From: Shimia marina
GTDB taxonomy: Bacteria > Pseudomonadota > Alphaproteobacteria > Rhodobacterales > Rhodobacteraceae
DNA: 64,000 bases
NCBI RefSeq assembly: GCF_001458175.1
Contig: NZ_CYPW01000006.1
Location: forward strand, 170,285 to 234,284
Reading direction: 5' to 3'
Part shown: piece after piece, positions 10,268-19,498 of the stretch
Layout: every line of letters begins with the position of its first letter
Position numbering within the stretch: the stretch's first letter is position 1
Position numbers and translations under genes: made by a program
Notes under the pieces: generated by a model
What the model saw: the letters and a program-made list of their open reading frames with translations, nothing else
Database searches by the model: none
What the model was told of the DNA's origin: nothing

Positions 10268-11539
10268 ATGGATAAAATCCAGACGATTGGCGAAGTGCTG
10301 AGCATGCTGCGCAGGAGATTTTTCCTGTGGGCCAGCGTTATTGCCGCCGGTCTCCTGCTTTCGCTTGCCTATGTGCTGAGCCTGCCGCGTGAATATGAAA
10401 CCTCCGCCACCATACAGATCGAACAGCCCTCCATTCAGACCGGCACAACTTCGCCAGGGTCTCTGAATGCAGACATGCTGCAAAAACTTCAGATTGTGGA
10501 GCAGCGCGTCATGGCGCGTGACAATCTGCTGACGATTATCGAGAAATTCGGCCTCTACAGCGATGCGCCGCTCAGCGACATGCAAAAGGTTGATCTGCTG
10601 CGCCGTGCCGCGCGGGTGGTGCATATCACCAACCCGGAATTCCGCTGGCGTCAGGATATCAGCCCCTCAGCGCTTTTGGTGACCGTGCGCACAACGGATC
10701 CAGTGCTGGCGGCGAATGTGGCCAATGAACTGGTCAACAATGTGCTGGAACAGGAAGAGAAACGGCGCACCGCGCGGGTTGCGGAAACCCTGAGTTTCTT
10801 TGATGGCGAAGAGCGCCGCATTGAAAGCGCGATTGCGGCGCTGGAACAACAGATTGCAAATTACAAACGCGAGAATGCTGTGCTGTTGCCCGGCGGCGTT
10901 GAAGCGCTGCGCACCCGGTTGGTGGATCTGCAGCAGATCGAACTGGAGGTACAGCGTCAGATTTTGGACAATGCGGGCACCCCGGCGAGCGGCACTTCCA
11001 TACGGGCGCAACGGCTGCGGCGGCTGCAGGAAGAAAGCGAACTTTATCAGATCGAGATTGCGGAAATCGAAAGCGCCATCGCCGACATGCCGCGCATCGA
11101 ACAACAGGCCAATCGTCTGCAACGCCAATTGGTGAAACTGGAAGAACAATATCAGGCCATCACTGTCGGCAAGGCGGAGGCGGAGATGTTACAGATGCTG
11201 GAGGCCAACCAGCAATCTGACAGTTTCACGGTATTGGAAAAAGCGCTGCCGCCGGATTGGCCCATTGCCCCTTCCCGCAAGCGCACGCTGGCGATGGGAG
11301 GTCTGCTCAGTGTGGTGGCCGCATTGAGCCTTGTGTTCCTTATGGAGCTGCGCAGCCCGGTGATTTACACCCGCAGCCAGTTGGAACGGCAACTGCGTCT
11401 GCGCGCAGTGGCAGCGATCCCGGTTCTTGAAACCCCAACAAAACGCCGTGCGCGTATTGTGCGCCGCATCCTTAAGGTGGGCGCGCTTGTGGCGGTTTTC
11501 GGCGGGTTGGCTGCAGCCATATTGAACCTCAGCCGCTAG
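10268..11539 (+). CDS. Wzz-type polysaccharide copolymerase / chain-length determinant
   Basis: Inner-membrane protein of about 423 aa that sets chain length or couples polymerisation and export in Wzy-dependent polysaccharide systems. One membrane helix lies near residues 15-40 and a second at the C-terminus (VAVFGGLAAAILNL). A large periplasmic segment between them is rich in coiled coil (the stretch around EERRIESAIAALEQQ), and a PPDWPIAPSRKR-like proline-rich motif precedes a further hydrophobic segment. No cytoplasmic kinase domain is attached, so the separate kinase-like gene at 27013 is a plausible partner. The ATG is chosen because GAGGA lies five bases before it; a TTG twelve bases upstream is less likely. 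Confidence 0.85.
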   Translation: MDKIQTIGEVLSMLRRRFFLWASVIAAGLLLSLAYVLSLPREYETSATIQIEQPSIQTGTTSPGSLNADMLQKLQIVEQRVMARDNLLTIIEKFGLYSDAPLSDMQKVDLLRRAARVVHITNPEFRWRQDISPSALLVTVRTTDPVLAANVANELVNNVLEQEEKRRTARVAETLSFFDGEERRIESAIAALEQQIANYKRENAVLLPGGVEALRTRLVDLQQIELEVQRQILDNAGTPASGTSIRAQRLRRLQEESELYQIEIAEIESAIADMPRIEQQANRLQRQLVKLEEQYQAITVGKAEAEMLQMLEANQQSDSFTVLEKALPPDWPIAPSRKRTLAMGGLLSVVAALSLVFLMELRSPVIYTRSQLERQLRLRAVAAIPVLETPTKRRARIVRRILKVGALVAVFGGLAAAILNLSR

Positions 11540-12053
11540 GCTCAGTCCCAGACAGAAAACTGCCTATTTTTTGACGAAACATGCCAAAACCAGCGCGTTT
11601 TCGCCGAATCATTCCTGCCCTTTGGCAGGAAAACGACTCGCTGTGGAAAACCCGACTTGCGGTTTTGCGGAAACAATGAATTCAGAGGGCTAAAATCGTT
11701 TCCAAAAGACTAGTTTGCCCCTATCCGAATAGACACAATCTTAACCAAGACAAAATATTTCTAATTTTCAAAACCCACACAAATCATTTAATTTCAATAG
11801 GTTATCAAAACCTATCCAAAAGTTAATGTGGATTTCTGAAAAATTGTGACTAAAGTGTGTTCTTGGGTGGGCGCTTCTTTGTAAGGAGCATCAAAGGACT
11901 ACATCGCAAAGATCACTGAGATCGGCCCCTGCTGCCGGGGTGCTTTTCCGTCAGGACGATCACGAGAGCAACATCGCGGTTTTGAGCGACCACGATGACA
12001 GTGACTTTGCGCGTTCGATGATGCCCATCTGAGTAGGGTAATGGGGATTTGTA
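11540..12053 (+). promoter_or_regulatory. 514-bp intergenic region, AT-rich, probable control region of the polysaccharide genes
   Basis: No convincing gene is visible. About 11690-11880 is much richer in A and T than the surrounding DNA and contains an inverted repeat, ATAGGTT at 11797-11803 and AACCTAT at 11809-11815, separated by five bases. The region leads into the sugar-transferase gene and is the likeliest promoter and operator site for the downstream genes. The regulator is not identified. Confidence 0.45.
11612..11631 (+). terminator. Terminator-like hairpin after the Wzz gene
   Basis: Perfect 8-bp stem TTCCTGCC/GGCAGGAA with a CTTT loop, about 70 bases after the stop codon. No run of T follows, so it may be a transcript-end-stabilising hairpin rather than an intrinsic terminator. 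Confidence 0.4.
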
Positions 12054-12719
12054 ATGGCGATGTTTTCGCGCGACAATTTTGCACAGGGCTTTGAGGTTTC
12101 GCCTCCGCGCCGTGGTTTGTACCGCAGTGTGTTCAAACGGGTCTTTGATGTGCTTTTTGTGATGACCATCGCGCTGCCGGTGACGCTTATCGTGACTGTT
12201 TTGGCGATTTTGATCGCAACAGATGGGCATTCCCCTTTCTACAGCCAAGAACGCGTGGGCAAGAACGGGAAGCGTTTCAAGATGTTCAAGCTGCGCTCGA
12301 TGGTGCCAAATGCGGAGCGTAAGCTGGAGGCGTATCTGCGCGCCAATCCAGCGGCGCGGCTGGAATGGAATGAGAAGCAGAAGCTGACCCATGACCCGCG
12401 GATCACACGGATCGGGCGCGTCATTCGCAAGACCTCGCTGGATGAGTTGCCGCAGTTCCTGAACGTGTTGCTTGGAACCATGTCTGTGGTCGGCCCGCGC
12501 CCGATGATGCCACAGCAGGTCGCACTCTATCCCGGCACAGCCTATTTTGAGATGCGTCCCGGTATCACTGGCTTTTGGCAGATTTCCGAGCGCAACGAAT
12601 GCAGCTTTGCCGAACGTGCCATTCATGACAGCAATTATGACCGTGCGCTGTCTCTGCGCACGGATGCAAGCATCGTGCTGCGCACGGTTGCTGTGGTGAC
12701 AGCTGGCACCGGAATGTGA
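12054..12719 (+). CDS. Undecaprenyl-phosphate sugar-1-phosphate transferase (ExoY/WcaJ C-terminal type)
   Basis: Membrane-associated initiating enzyme that moves a sugar-1-phosphate from a nucleotide sugar to undecaprenyl phosphate, starting the repeat unit. The 221-aa protein has one N-terminal membrane segment (about residues 28-55) and the bacterial sugar-transferase core: FYSQERVGKNGKRF, KLRSM, KTSLDELPQFLNVL, GPRPMMP and RPGITGFWQ. It lacks the extra N-terminal membrane helices of WcaJ/WbaP, so it is of the short ExoY type. It follows an AT-rich control region and begins the second half of the polysaccharide locus. Confidence 0.93.
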   Translation: MAMFSRDNFAQGFEVSPPRRGLYRSVFKRVFDVLFVMTIALPVTLIVTVLAILIATDGHSPFYSQERVGKNGKRFKMFKLRSMVPNAERKLEAYLRANPAARLEWNEKQKLTHDPRITRIGRVIRKTSLDELPQFLNVLLGTMSVVGPRPMMPQQVALYPGTAYFEMRPGITGFWQISERNECSFAERAIHDSNYDRALSLRTDASIVLRTVAVVTAGTGM

Positions 12720-12849
12720 GCCGGGTTTTGAGACGCGGCCATAGCTGACAGCATTGGACGCGCGCGCTATAATTGCAGCGCGCGTGTTTGGGGTTCGCCC
12801 TTTCCACGTCGCCCAATGCGGCAGACAACCCAGGAAGACAGCTCTCAAA

Positions 12850-14367
12850 ATGCCCAATGCGCTTGCCACTTTGATGCTGCTGCTTTGGCCCGTGGTGATT
12901 TGGCGCCTTTTTGTCAGCCTGCCACCCGGGCGCGCATTGATCTGGTCCTTGCTGGGGGCCTATCTGCTGTTGCCGCCACCACCGGCGGCGTTTGACTTTC
13001 CGCTGATGCCCGCACTGGACAAGACCAGCCTGCCCAATGTTGCCATATTGATCGCGGTTTTCTTTGTGCTGCCCCAGCGCCCCAAACTTTTGCCCGATCA
13101 CACATTGGTGCGGGTATTGCTGGCGGTTTTTGTGCTCTGTCCCATTGCCACGGTATTCACCAATGGCGAGCCTCTGATTTTCACCGAGACCTATATTCGC
13201 GGGCTCTATCTACAGGATGCCATAGCCCAGCCCATCAATCGGTTCATTCTTGTGATCGGCTTTCTGATGGCGCGGGCCTTGTTGACCACGGCACAGGACC
13301 AGCGTGATCTTCTGTTGGCTCTGATGATTGCCGGGCTGGCCTATTCTGTGCCAATCCTGCTTGAGGTGCGGCTCAGCCCACAATTGAACAATTGGGTCTA
13401 TGGCTATTATCAGCACCTGTTTTCCCAGACCATTCGCGGGGGCGGCTATCGCCCGATGGTGTTCCTCTATCACGGGATCTGGCTGGCGTATTTTGTGCTC
13501 ACGGCGCTCTTGGCCACATTGGCGTTGTGGCGTGGAGACAGCGGCACAAGCCGGGCAAAATACTTACTGGCCGCGCTTTATTTTGCTGTTGTGCTCGTGC
13601 TGTGCAAAACGCTGGCGACGCTGATTTATGCCACGCTTGCAGGTGTGGTGATTGTGCTGCTGTCCAGTCGCGCACAGGTGCGTATTGCTGCCCTGCTCGC
13701 GCTTGTGACACTCAGCTATCCGGTGCTGAAATCCGCCGATCTCGTGCCAACAGAGCTTATTCTATCCCGCGCAGAAGCGGTGAGTGCGGATCGGGCGCAA
13801 TCGCTGAATTTCCGACTGGAGAATGAGGATGTCCTGCTGGAGCGCGCCCTGCGCAAGCCGCTGTTTGGTTGGGGCATATGGGGGCGCAACCACCTGCATG
13901 ATCCAACCACGGGCCTGATCACAACGGTGACCGATGGGTTCTGGATCATTGTGATGGGGGTCTGGGGCTGGTTTGGATACATCGCACAGTTTGGCCTGAT
14001 GTCGCTGCCGATTTTCCTCGTGGCGCGCGAATTGCGGCTGCGCCATCAGGCGGATCAGGACAGCTTTCACAAGGGCACCTCCTTTGCCTTCACCGAGGGC
14101 ACGCAGGCACAGGGGATGCCGCACAGAACGCTGTCGCCTTACCTTGGGCCTCTGGCGGTGATGCTAGGCTTCAATCTGGTCGACATGCTGCCCAACGCCA
14201 CGCTGACACCGACCACATGGCTGATTGCTGGCACGCTTCTGGGTCATGCGGAACTGATGGCGCGGCTGCGCAAGGGGGAAGACACGGTGCCCCCCTCCGA
14301 GAGCGCGCATGCCGATGTCACACAGCCCCCCGCAGAGGCGGACCCGCGCAACCGCCACGTGTTATAA
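12850..14367 (+). CDS. Polytopic membrane protein, O-antigen ligase/Wzy-like polymerase
   Basis: About 505 aa with many hydrophobic segments spread through the first 330 residues, a larger polar loop near 345-380, and a hydrophilic tail. This is the usual plan of Wzy polymerases and O-antigen-ligase-like proteins, which join lipid-linked repeat units in the periplasm. An ATG at 12850 is preferred because it begins directly before the first membrane helix; the longer reading from 12754 adds a basic, non-membrane stretch. Sequence conservation in this family is weak, so the call rests on topology and on position between the initiating transferase and the modification enzymes. Confidence 0.68.
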   Translation: MPNALATLMLLLWPVVIWRLFVSLPPGRALIWSLLGAYLLLPPPPAAFDFPLMPALDKTSLPNVAILIAVFFVLPQRPKLLPDHTLVRVLLAVFVLCPIATVFTNGEPLIFTETYIRGLYLQDAIAQPINRFILVIGFLMARALLTTAQDQRDLLLALMIAGLAYSVPILLEVRLSPQLNNWVYGYYQHLFSQTIRGGGYRPMVFLYHGIWLAYFVLTALLATLALWRGDSGTSRAKYLLAALYFAVVLVLCKTLATLIYATLAGVVIVLLSSRAQVRIAALLALVTLSYPVLKSADLVPTELILSRAEAVSADRAQSLNFRLENEDVLLERALRKPLFGWGIWGRNHLHDPTTGLITTVTDGFWIIVMGVWGWFGYIAQFGLMSLPIFLVARELRLRHQADQDSFHKGTSFAFTEGTQAQGMPHRTLSPYLGPLAVMLGFNLVDMLPNATLTPTTWLIAGTLLGHAELMARLRKGEDTVPPSESAHADVTQPPAEADPRNRHVL

Positions 14368-14385
14368 GACCTGCTGCAGGGCGGC

Positions 14386-14898
14386 TCAGAGGGTGGGATA
14401 CCCCGGTTTCATCTTCAGAATGCGTGCCGGCACGCCGCCCATCACAGCCCCGGCGGGCACATCGGCAGTGACAACGGCATTGGCGCCGATCTCTGCATCC
14501 TGACCCACAATGAGTGGCCCAATCAGCTTGGCACCGGCACCGATGTCCACATGCCCTTCGAGCACCACGGCACCCGCCAGCGTCACTTGATGCATCAGTT
14601 GGCAATTCACACCGATGCGCGCCGCAGGGTGCACGATGATACCGGTAGGATGGGGCAGCCGCAGGCCGCCTGCAATCTCCATATTGAGATGCAGCTCCGA
14701 TTGAGTGATCAGCGACCAGAAGCGATGCACCAGAACCCAGTATTTTGACGCAAGCGTGCCCCAAAGCCCGCCCTTGGCCTGTGCCGCCTGATAGCGGCGC
14801 AGCGCCCGCAACAGCTTGGGGCCCGCGTCCCAGAATCGCTGAGGCACTTCCCGTGTCCAATTCGGGATGGTGGCAGAAACACTGGCTTCTTTTTGCAC
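14386..14898 (-). CDS. Hexapeptide-repeat acetyltransferase (serine acetyltransferase-like)
   Basis: About 170 aa with left-handed beta-helix hexapeptide repeats from about residue 75 (for example IAGGLRLPHPTGIIVHP, then VDIGAGAKLIGP and AEIGANAVVTADVPAG), ending in the typical GVPARILK. The short N-terminal helical part resembles CysE-like sugar O-acetyltransferases found in polysaccharide loci. The GTG at 14898 is chosen because GGAG lies about nine bases upstream; a longer start at 14958 would overlap the divergent acyltransferase region. Its place inside the locus argues for acetylation of a sugar rather than cysteine synthesis, which remains an inference. Confidence 0.8.
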   Translation of the reverse strand: MQKEASVSATIPNWTREVPQRFWDAGPKLLRALRRYQAAQAKGGLWGTLASKYWVLVHRFWSLITQSELHLNMEIAGGLRLPHPTGIIVHPAARIGVNCQLMHQVTLAGAVVLEGHVDIGAGAKLIGPLIVGQDAEIGANAVVTADVPAGAVMGGVPARILKMKPGYPTL

Positions 14899-15033
14899 GG
14901 TAAGACATCTCCAAACAGTCACAGAACGGGCACCTGCGCTTTCAAAACGTTGTCGCAAAACCTCTGTGTTAAAGCAACTTTATCATCCGATGGTGCAAAA
15001 CTTGCCCAAGCCAAAGGAGATGTGTTTGTTGTG

Positions 15034-17148
15034 ATGCAACGACAGAATGACGCGAGGATCAGCACGCGTATGACCCGTGCCCTACCAGAGGATGACCCAG
15101 AGACCGCGGATGTAACTCCGCCAGAAGCCAGCGGAATGGCCTCTGATGGGATGACGCCGGGAGGCACGGCTCATCGCGCAGAGATTGACGGGCTGCGCGC
15201 CATCGCGGTTCTGGCCGTGGTGTTTTATCATTTTGGTGTGCCCGGCTTTGGCGGTGGTTTTGTCGGGGTGGACATTTTCTTTGTCATTTCCGGCTTTCTG
15301 ATTGGCGGAATTTTGTGGCGGGAGCATCAGGCCACCGGCAGGCTTGCGCTTGGTGCGTTTTACATGCGCCGCATACGGCGACTGGCCCCGGCGTATTTTG
15401 TCATGGCCTTTGCGGTTCTGGCTATTGGATCGCTGATCCTGCTGCCCAGTGATTTCCGCGAGACGGCAAAAGGCGTGATTGCCGCCACGGTCTATCTCTC
15501 CAACATCCTGTTCTTCCGGCAAGCGGGCTATTTTGATGGCGCGGCAGAAGAAAAGATCATGCTGCACAGCTGGTCTTTGTCGGTGGAGGAACAGTTTTAC
15601 ATCTTCCTGCCGCTGGTGTTCTTGCTGTTTGCCCGCAATCGCACGGTGTTGATGGCGGCGCTTGGCGGTTGCTTTGCCCTGTCGCTGATCAGCAGTGTTG
15701 TGATGACGTTTCAGGCGCATACGGCAGCATTTTATCTGTTTCCCTTTCGCGCCTGGGAGCTGCTGGCGGGGGTGGGCCTTGCGATCCTGACCATCGAGAA
15801 GCCAGACCTGTGGCGCCCGCATCAGGCGCTGAGCTGGGCCGGGCTGGCGCTGGTTCTGGCCTCTGTGGTGCTGGTGCAGCCGGGCGCGGCTTTTCCCGGC
15901 CTGCAGGTGATTTTGCCGGTGCTGGGCACGGTGCTGCTGATTGGCAATGGCACGCAGAACAATCTGGTCAACAGCGCGCTGTCCCAGCGGGTTCCTGTGC
16001 TGATTGGGTTGATGTCTTATTCGCTCTATCTGTGGCACTGGCCGGTGTTCACGCTCACCACCTATTTGCAGGAACGCTATGCCGGGCCTGCGGAAACCGC
16101 GCTTTGGATTGCCATTTCATTTGTGCTTGCCGGTCTGTCATGGCGTTTTGTGGAACAACCCGTTCGGCGCGCAACCGGGCTGTCAAACTGGGCGTTGCTC
16201 GCGGCGGTTGTGGCGGCCTCCGCTTCGGCGCTGATGCTGTCATGGGCGGTTTATAAAACCGACGGCCTGCCACAGCGTTTTGACAGGCAGGCGCAGGTGC
16301 ATATCGCCGCGACCGGTGATTTCATACAGGATTTCTCTCGCTGTGCGGTGGCCGATACGGGACCGTTTGCAGGGTTGGAGCTTTGCCGCATTGGGCCGGA
16401 CTATGGCGCGCCGAACCTGCTGATTTGGGGCGACAGCCATGTGCGCGCCTATTTTGAAGGGCTGGATCAGGCCGCTCATGAGGCCAACCGCGCCGGGCTG
16501 GTGATCTGGCGAGCGGGCTGTGCGCCGCTGTTTGACATCCGCAAACAGGAAAGCGCCGCCACGCGGGCACAGGATGCGGCCTGTGGCGCAGCCAATGCAC
16601 AAATCCGCCAGGCGCTGGCCATGAGCCCTGATCTACGGGATGTGCTATTGATTGGGAGGTGGTCTTATTATGCCAGTGGCAAAGGGGTGGGCAGCGACGC
16701 ACATAACAGCATCCGACTGAGCAGTGAGCGCTTTGGCGTGATGACGCAGGATGCGCTTTTGGCGAAGGCCCTTCAGGCCACAGTCACGGAAATCGCGCTT
16801 CAGGATCGGGCAGTTTATGTGTTGCGCCAGCCCCCTGAGATTGCGCATTACAATGCGCCCAAAGTGGCGCGGGCGCTGGCACATGGACGCCTGTCTGAGC
16901 AACTGGCACGGCGGATCGGGCAAATCACGGTCACCGATGCGACGCGCCGCGCCGCCGGGGGCGAAATGGCGCTGGCCCGCAGTGGCGCGCGGATTTTGGA
17001 CAGCTGGCGCTGGTTCTGTGATCCCTTCCTCTGTGATGCGGTGCAAAATGGCGTGGGCCAGTTTTTTGACAACAACCATGTGACCAATGCGGCCGCCCGG
17101 CGGATGCGCGAAGTGTTTTACCCCGCGATGCTGCGGCAGGTGCCATGA
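15034..17148 (+). CDS. Acyltransferase 3 with C-terminal SGNH domain (OafA/YrhL-like)
   Basis: Inner-membrane O-acyltransferase of about 704 aa. An N-terminal acyltransferase-3 domain begins EIDGLRAIAVLAVVFYHF and contains GGFVGVDIFFVISGFL, RRIRRLAP and SWSLSVEEQFY; ten or so membrane helices run to about residue 410. The C-terminal periplasmic SGNH domain has WGDSHVRAYF near nt 16425 and a late DNNHVTNAAARRM. Such fused proteins acetylate O-antigen or exopolysaccharide sugars. AAAGGAG lies 14 bases before the ATG at 15034; a GTG at 15031 is equally placed. Its stop overlaps the GMC oxidoreductase start. Confidence 0.92.
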   Translation: MQRQNDARISTRMTRALPEDDPETADVTPPEASGMASDGMTPGGTAHRAEIDGLRAIAVLAVVFYHFGVPGFGGGFVGVDIFFVISGFLIGGILWREHQATGRLALGAFYMRRIRRLAPAYFVMAFAVLAIGSLILLPSDFRETAKGVIAATVYLSNILFFRQAGYFDGAAEEKIMLHSWSLSVEEQFYIFLPLVFLLFARNRTVLMAALGGCFALSLISSVVMTFQAHTAAFYLFPFRAWELLAGVGLAILTIEKPDLWRPHQALSWAGLALVLASVVLVQPGAAFPGLQVILPVLGTVLLIGNGTQNNLVNSALSQRVPVLIGLMSYSLYLWHWPVFTLTTYLQERYAGPAETALWIAISFVLAGLSWRFVEQPVRRATGLSNWALLAAVVAASASALMLSWAVYKTDGLPQRFDRQAQVHIAATGDFIQDFSRCAVADTGPFAGLELCRIGPDYGAPNLLIWGDSHVRAYFEGLDQAAHEANRAGLVIWRAGCAPLFDIRKQESAATRAQDAACGAANAQIRQALAMSPDLRDVLLIGRWSYYASGKGVGSDAHNSIRLSSERFGVMTQDALLAKALQATVTEIALQDRAVYVLRQPPEIAHYNAPKVARALAHGRLSEQLARRIGQITVTDATRRAAGGEMALARSGARILDSWRWFCDPFLCDAVQNGVGQFFDNNHVTNAAARRMREVFYPAMLRQVP

Positions 17149-18743
17149 CCGCGCAGGTGCTGACCCTGACGCAGGCACAGACCCAATCGCAAGCGGGCGG
17201 TTGGGATGTGATCGTGGTCGGCACCGGTATGGGGGGAGGCACCATTGGGCGGCGTCTGGCGGAACAGGGCCATTCGGTGCTGTTTGTGGAGCGGGGTGGT
17301 GCCGGTCAGAGGGCCGAAGAACATGGGCTGAACCCACATATCTGGGATGAGGAGGCCCGTCTGGTGCGCGGCTATTGGCCCAAGCCAATGCAGGCCACCG
17401 TAAATGGCACAACCACCCTGTTTCACGCGCCGCTTGGGGCCGGTGTCGGGGGCAGCTCGGTGTTTTATGCGGCCGCGCTTGAACGCCCTGCCCCCCATGA
17501 TCTGGACGACAGCCCGGACATCCCCCACCCGACCGGCGGCTGGCCGGTGTCCTATGCGGAGATGGCACCCTATTTTGCAGAGGCCGAGGCCCTCTATCAT
17601 GTCTGTGGCGGCGCGGATCCTTTGGCGGCAGAGACCGCAGCTTTGCCAGATGGGCCAGAGATGTCAGAAGCGGATGTGGCGCTTGCTGCCAAGATGCAGG
17701 CGGCGGGGCTGCATCCCTATCAGGGGCATCTGGGCCTGCGCCGGTTTGAAGGCAGCGACGGTTATCTGGGGCGCAAATGCCCCAATGACGCCAAGCTTGA
17801 TGGGCGCTCTGCTGGTGTGGAACCGGCTCTTGCCACAGGCCGTGCGACGCTTTTGCTGCGCGCACCGGTGACAGAGATCCGGCATGATCAGGGCCGGGTC
17901 AGCGGCGTAAAGATCTGGACTGGCGGAGAAGAGGCCATATTGCAGGCCAAGACCTATGTGCTCGCAGCCGGGGCCCTGCACACTCCTCGGCTTTTGCTGG
18001 CCTCCGGGGGGGTGGGCAATGGCAGCGGGATGGTCGGACGCAATCTGATGTTCCATCTCAATGAGATGTTTGCCCTCTGGCCACCACGCCAAACACCCAC
18101 GGCACCGTCAGGCGGCGTGAGCCGTGCGCTGGCGTTTCGTGATCTCTATCACAGTGGTGCAGATCGGTTTGGTATGGTGCAGGCCATGGGTATTGAAGCG
18201 CGCTATGGGGAAATTGTGCATTATCTCAACATGGCGTTTGACCGGTCTCTGCTGCGCCATCTGCCGTGGCTGCGCGCCTTCACACGTCTGCCTGCACTGG
18301 TCGCGGTCAAGCTTCTGGGCAGTGCAAAGATCTTTGTCGGCATTCTCGAAGACCTGCCCTATGCACAGAACCGGGTGATATTTGATCCAGACAATCCGGA
18401 CCATCTGGCGATCCAATATGAGATGGCCCCGGAGCTTCTGGCGCGGCGGCGGGCGTTTCGGCGGGCGCTCAAAACGCGCCTGCGCGGGCTGCGCAAGATG
18501 TTTGTCAGCACGGGTCCGGAGCTGAACTTCGGCCATCCCTGCGGCACGGTGCGCTTTGGGTTGGATCCGGCGACCTCGGTGCTCAATCGGGATTGCCGCT
18601 TGCATGAGGCCGATAATCTCTATGTGGTGGACGCCGGGTTCATGCCGACCTCCATGGGGGTCAATCCCAGTCTGACCATTGCGGCCAATGCGTTGCGGGT
18701 GGGCGATGTGGTGAGCAAGGCGCTGCGCAAAGGAGAGCTGTGA
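17145..18743 (+). CDS. GMC-family FAD-dependent oxidoreductase
   Basis: Flavoprotein of 532 aa oxidising an alcohol group, by family. The Rossmann FAD motif VVGTGMGGGTIGRRLAEQG lies at about residues 25-45. A GAGVGGSSVFYAA segment at about 100-112 and the C-terminal active-site region PTSMGVNPSLTI complete the family pattern. No secretion signal is evident. The start overlaps the acyltransferase stop (ATGA), and the end touches the SDR start, so these three genes form a coupled block. A role in oxidising a sugar or lipid-linked intermediate of the polysaccharide is plausible, but the substrate is unknown. Confidence 0.85.
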   Translation: MTAQVLTLTQAQTQSQAGGWDVIVVGTGMGGGTIGRRLAEQGHSVLFVERGGAGQRAEEHGLNPHIWDEEARLVRGYWPKPMQATVNGTTTLFHAPLGAGVGGSSVFYAAALERPAPHDLDDSPDIPHPTGGWPVSYAEMAPYFAEAEALYHVCGGADPLAAETAALPDGPEMSEADVALAAKMQAAGLHPYQGHLGLRRFEGSDGYLGRKCPNDAKLDGRSAGVEPALATGRATLLLRAPVTEIRHDQGRVSGVKIWTGGEEAILQAKTYVLAAGALHTPRLLLASGGVGNGSGMVGRNLMFHLNEMFALWPPRQTPTAPSGGVSRALAFRDLYHSGADRFGMVQAMGIEARYGEIVHYLNMAFDRSLLRHLPWLRAFTRLPALVAVKLLGSAKIFVGILEDLPYAQNRVIFDPDNPDHLAIQYEMAPELLARRRAFRRALKTRLRGLRKMFVSTGPELNFGHPCGTVRFGLDPATSVLNRDCRLHEADNLYVVDAGFMPTSMGVNPSLTIAANALRVGDVVSKALRKGEL

Positions 18744-19498
18744 TGGCACAAGAGATCGCCGTGGTGACAGGGGCGGGCGGCGGTCTGGGCCGGGCGCTGG
18801 CGGTTGCACTGTGTCAGCGGGGGTGCCGCGTGGCCGGGTTTGGCCGCACGGAAGAGACGCTAGAAGGCACCCGCGCGCAGGCAGGAGAGGGCTTTGTGCC
18901 GGTGGTGGCGGATGTCTCTGATCCGGGGGCGGTGGCACAGGGGTTTGCACAGGTGCGGCGGCATGGGCCGGTGTCGCGGCTGATCAACAATGCCGCTGTT
19001 TATCCGCATCGGGATCTGCTGGATGAAACCCCAGTGAGCTTTCAACAGACCATGGCGACCAACCTTGGCGGCACCGTGGCCTGCACGCTTGAAGCGCTAC
19101 AGGATATGACCAAAGCGGGACGGGGGCGGATTGTGAATGTCTCAAGCTTTGCCGACCTGCAGCCCCTGCCCTGCAGCGCGGCCTATGCGGTGTCCAAAGG
19201 GGCGGTGACCACTTTTTCACGCGCGCTGGTGGCGGATTTGGGCGATCGGCTGCCCAATATCATCGTCACCACATGGATGCCGGGCATGTTGAACACCCAG
19301 ATGGGGCTGGCCGAGGGGCTGGATCCGGCTGTGGCCGCAGACTGGGGCGCGCGGCTGGCGCTTCGGCAGGAGCCGAGCCTCAATGGAGCCGTGTTTGAAC
19401 GCGATCGCGAAGTGCTGCCCGCGCGTGGCCTGAAGGCCCGGTTGAAAGACGCGCTGCGCCTCAGGCGGCCCAAAGTGCGTCAGATCCCCGACCTCTGA
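18743..19498 (+). CDS. Short-chain dehydrogenase/reductase
   Basis: NAD(P)-dependent oxidoreductase of 251 aa with TGAGGGLGRALA at residues about 10-21, NNAA near 80, a serine in VNVSSF, and the catalytic YAVSK. The ATG at 18743 is favoured over GTG at 18740 because AAAGGAG ends seven bases before it. It shares one base with the stop of the GMC gene. Together they look like a two-step oxidation-reduction or epimerisation of a hydroxyl group. The 3' end overlaps the convergent WecG/TagA gene by 19 bases. Confidence 0.85.
   Translation: MAQEIAVVTGAGGGLGRALAVALCQRGCRVAGFGRTEETLEGTRAQAGEGFVPVVADVSDPGAVAQGFAQVRRHGPVSRLINNAAVYPHRDLLDETPVSFQQTMATNLGGTVACTLEALQDMTKAGRGRIVNVSSFADLQPLPCSAAYAVSKGAVTTFSRALVADLGDRLPNIIVTTWMPGMLNTQMGLAEGLDPAVAADWGARLALRQEPSLNGAVFERDREVLPARGLKARLKDALRLRRPKVRQIPDL

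Noticed and set aside
11938-12033. Short frame before the sugar transferase, ending DFARSMMPI
   Set aside because: No start with a ribosome site and no recognisable similarity; treated as non-coding leader.
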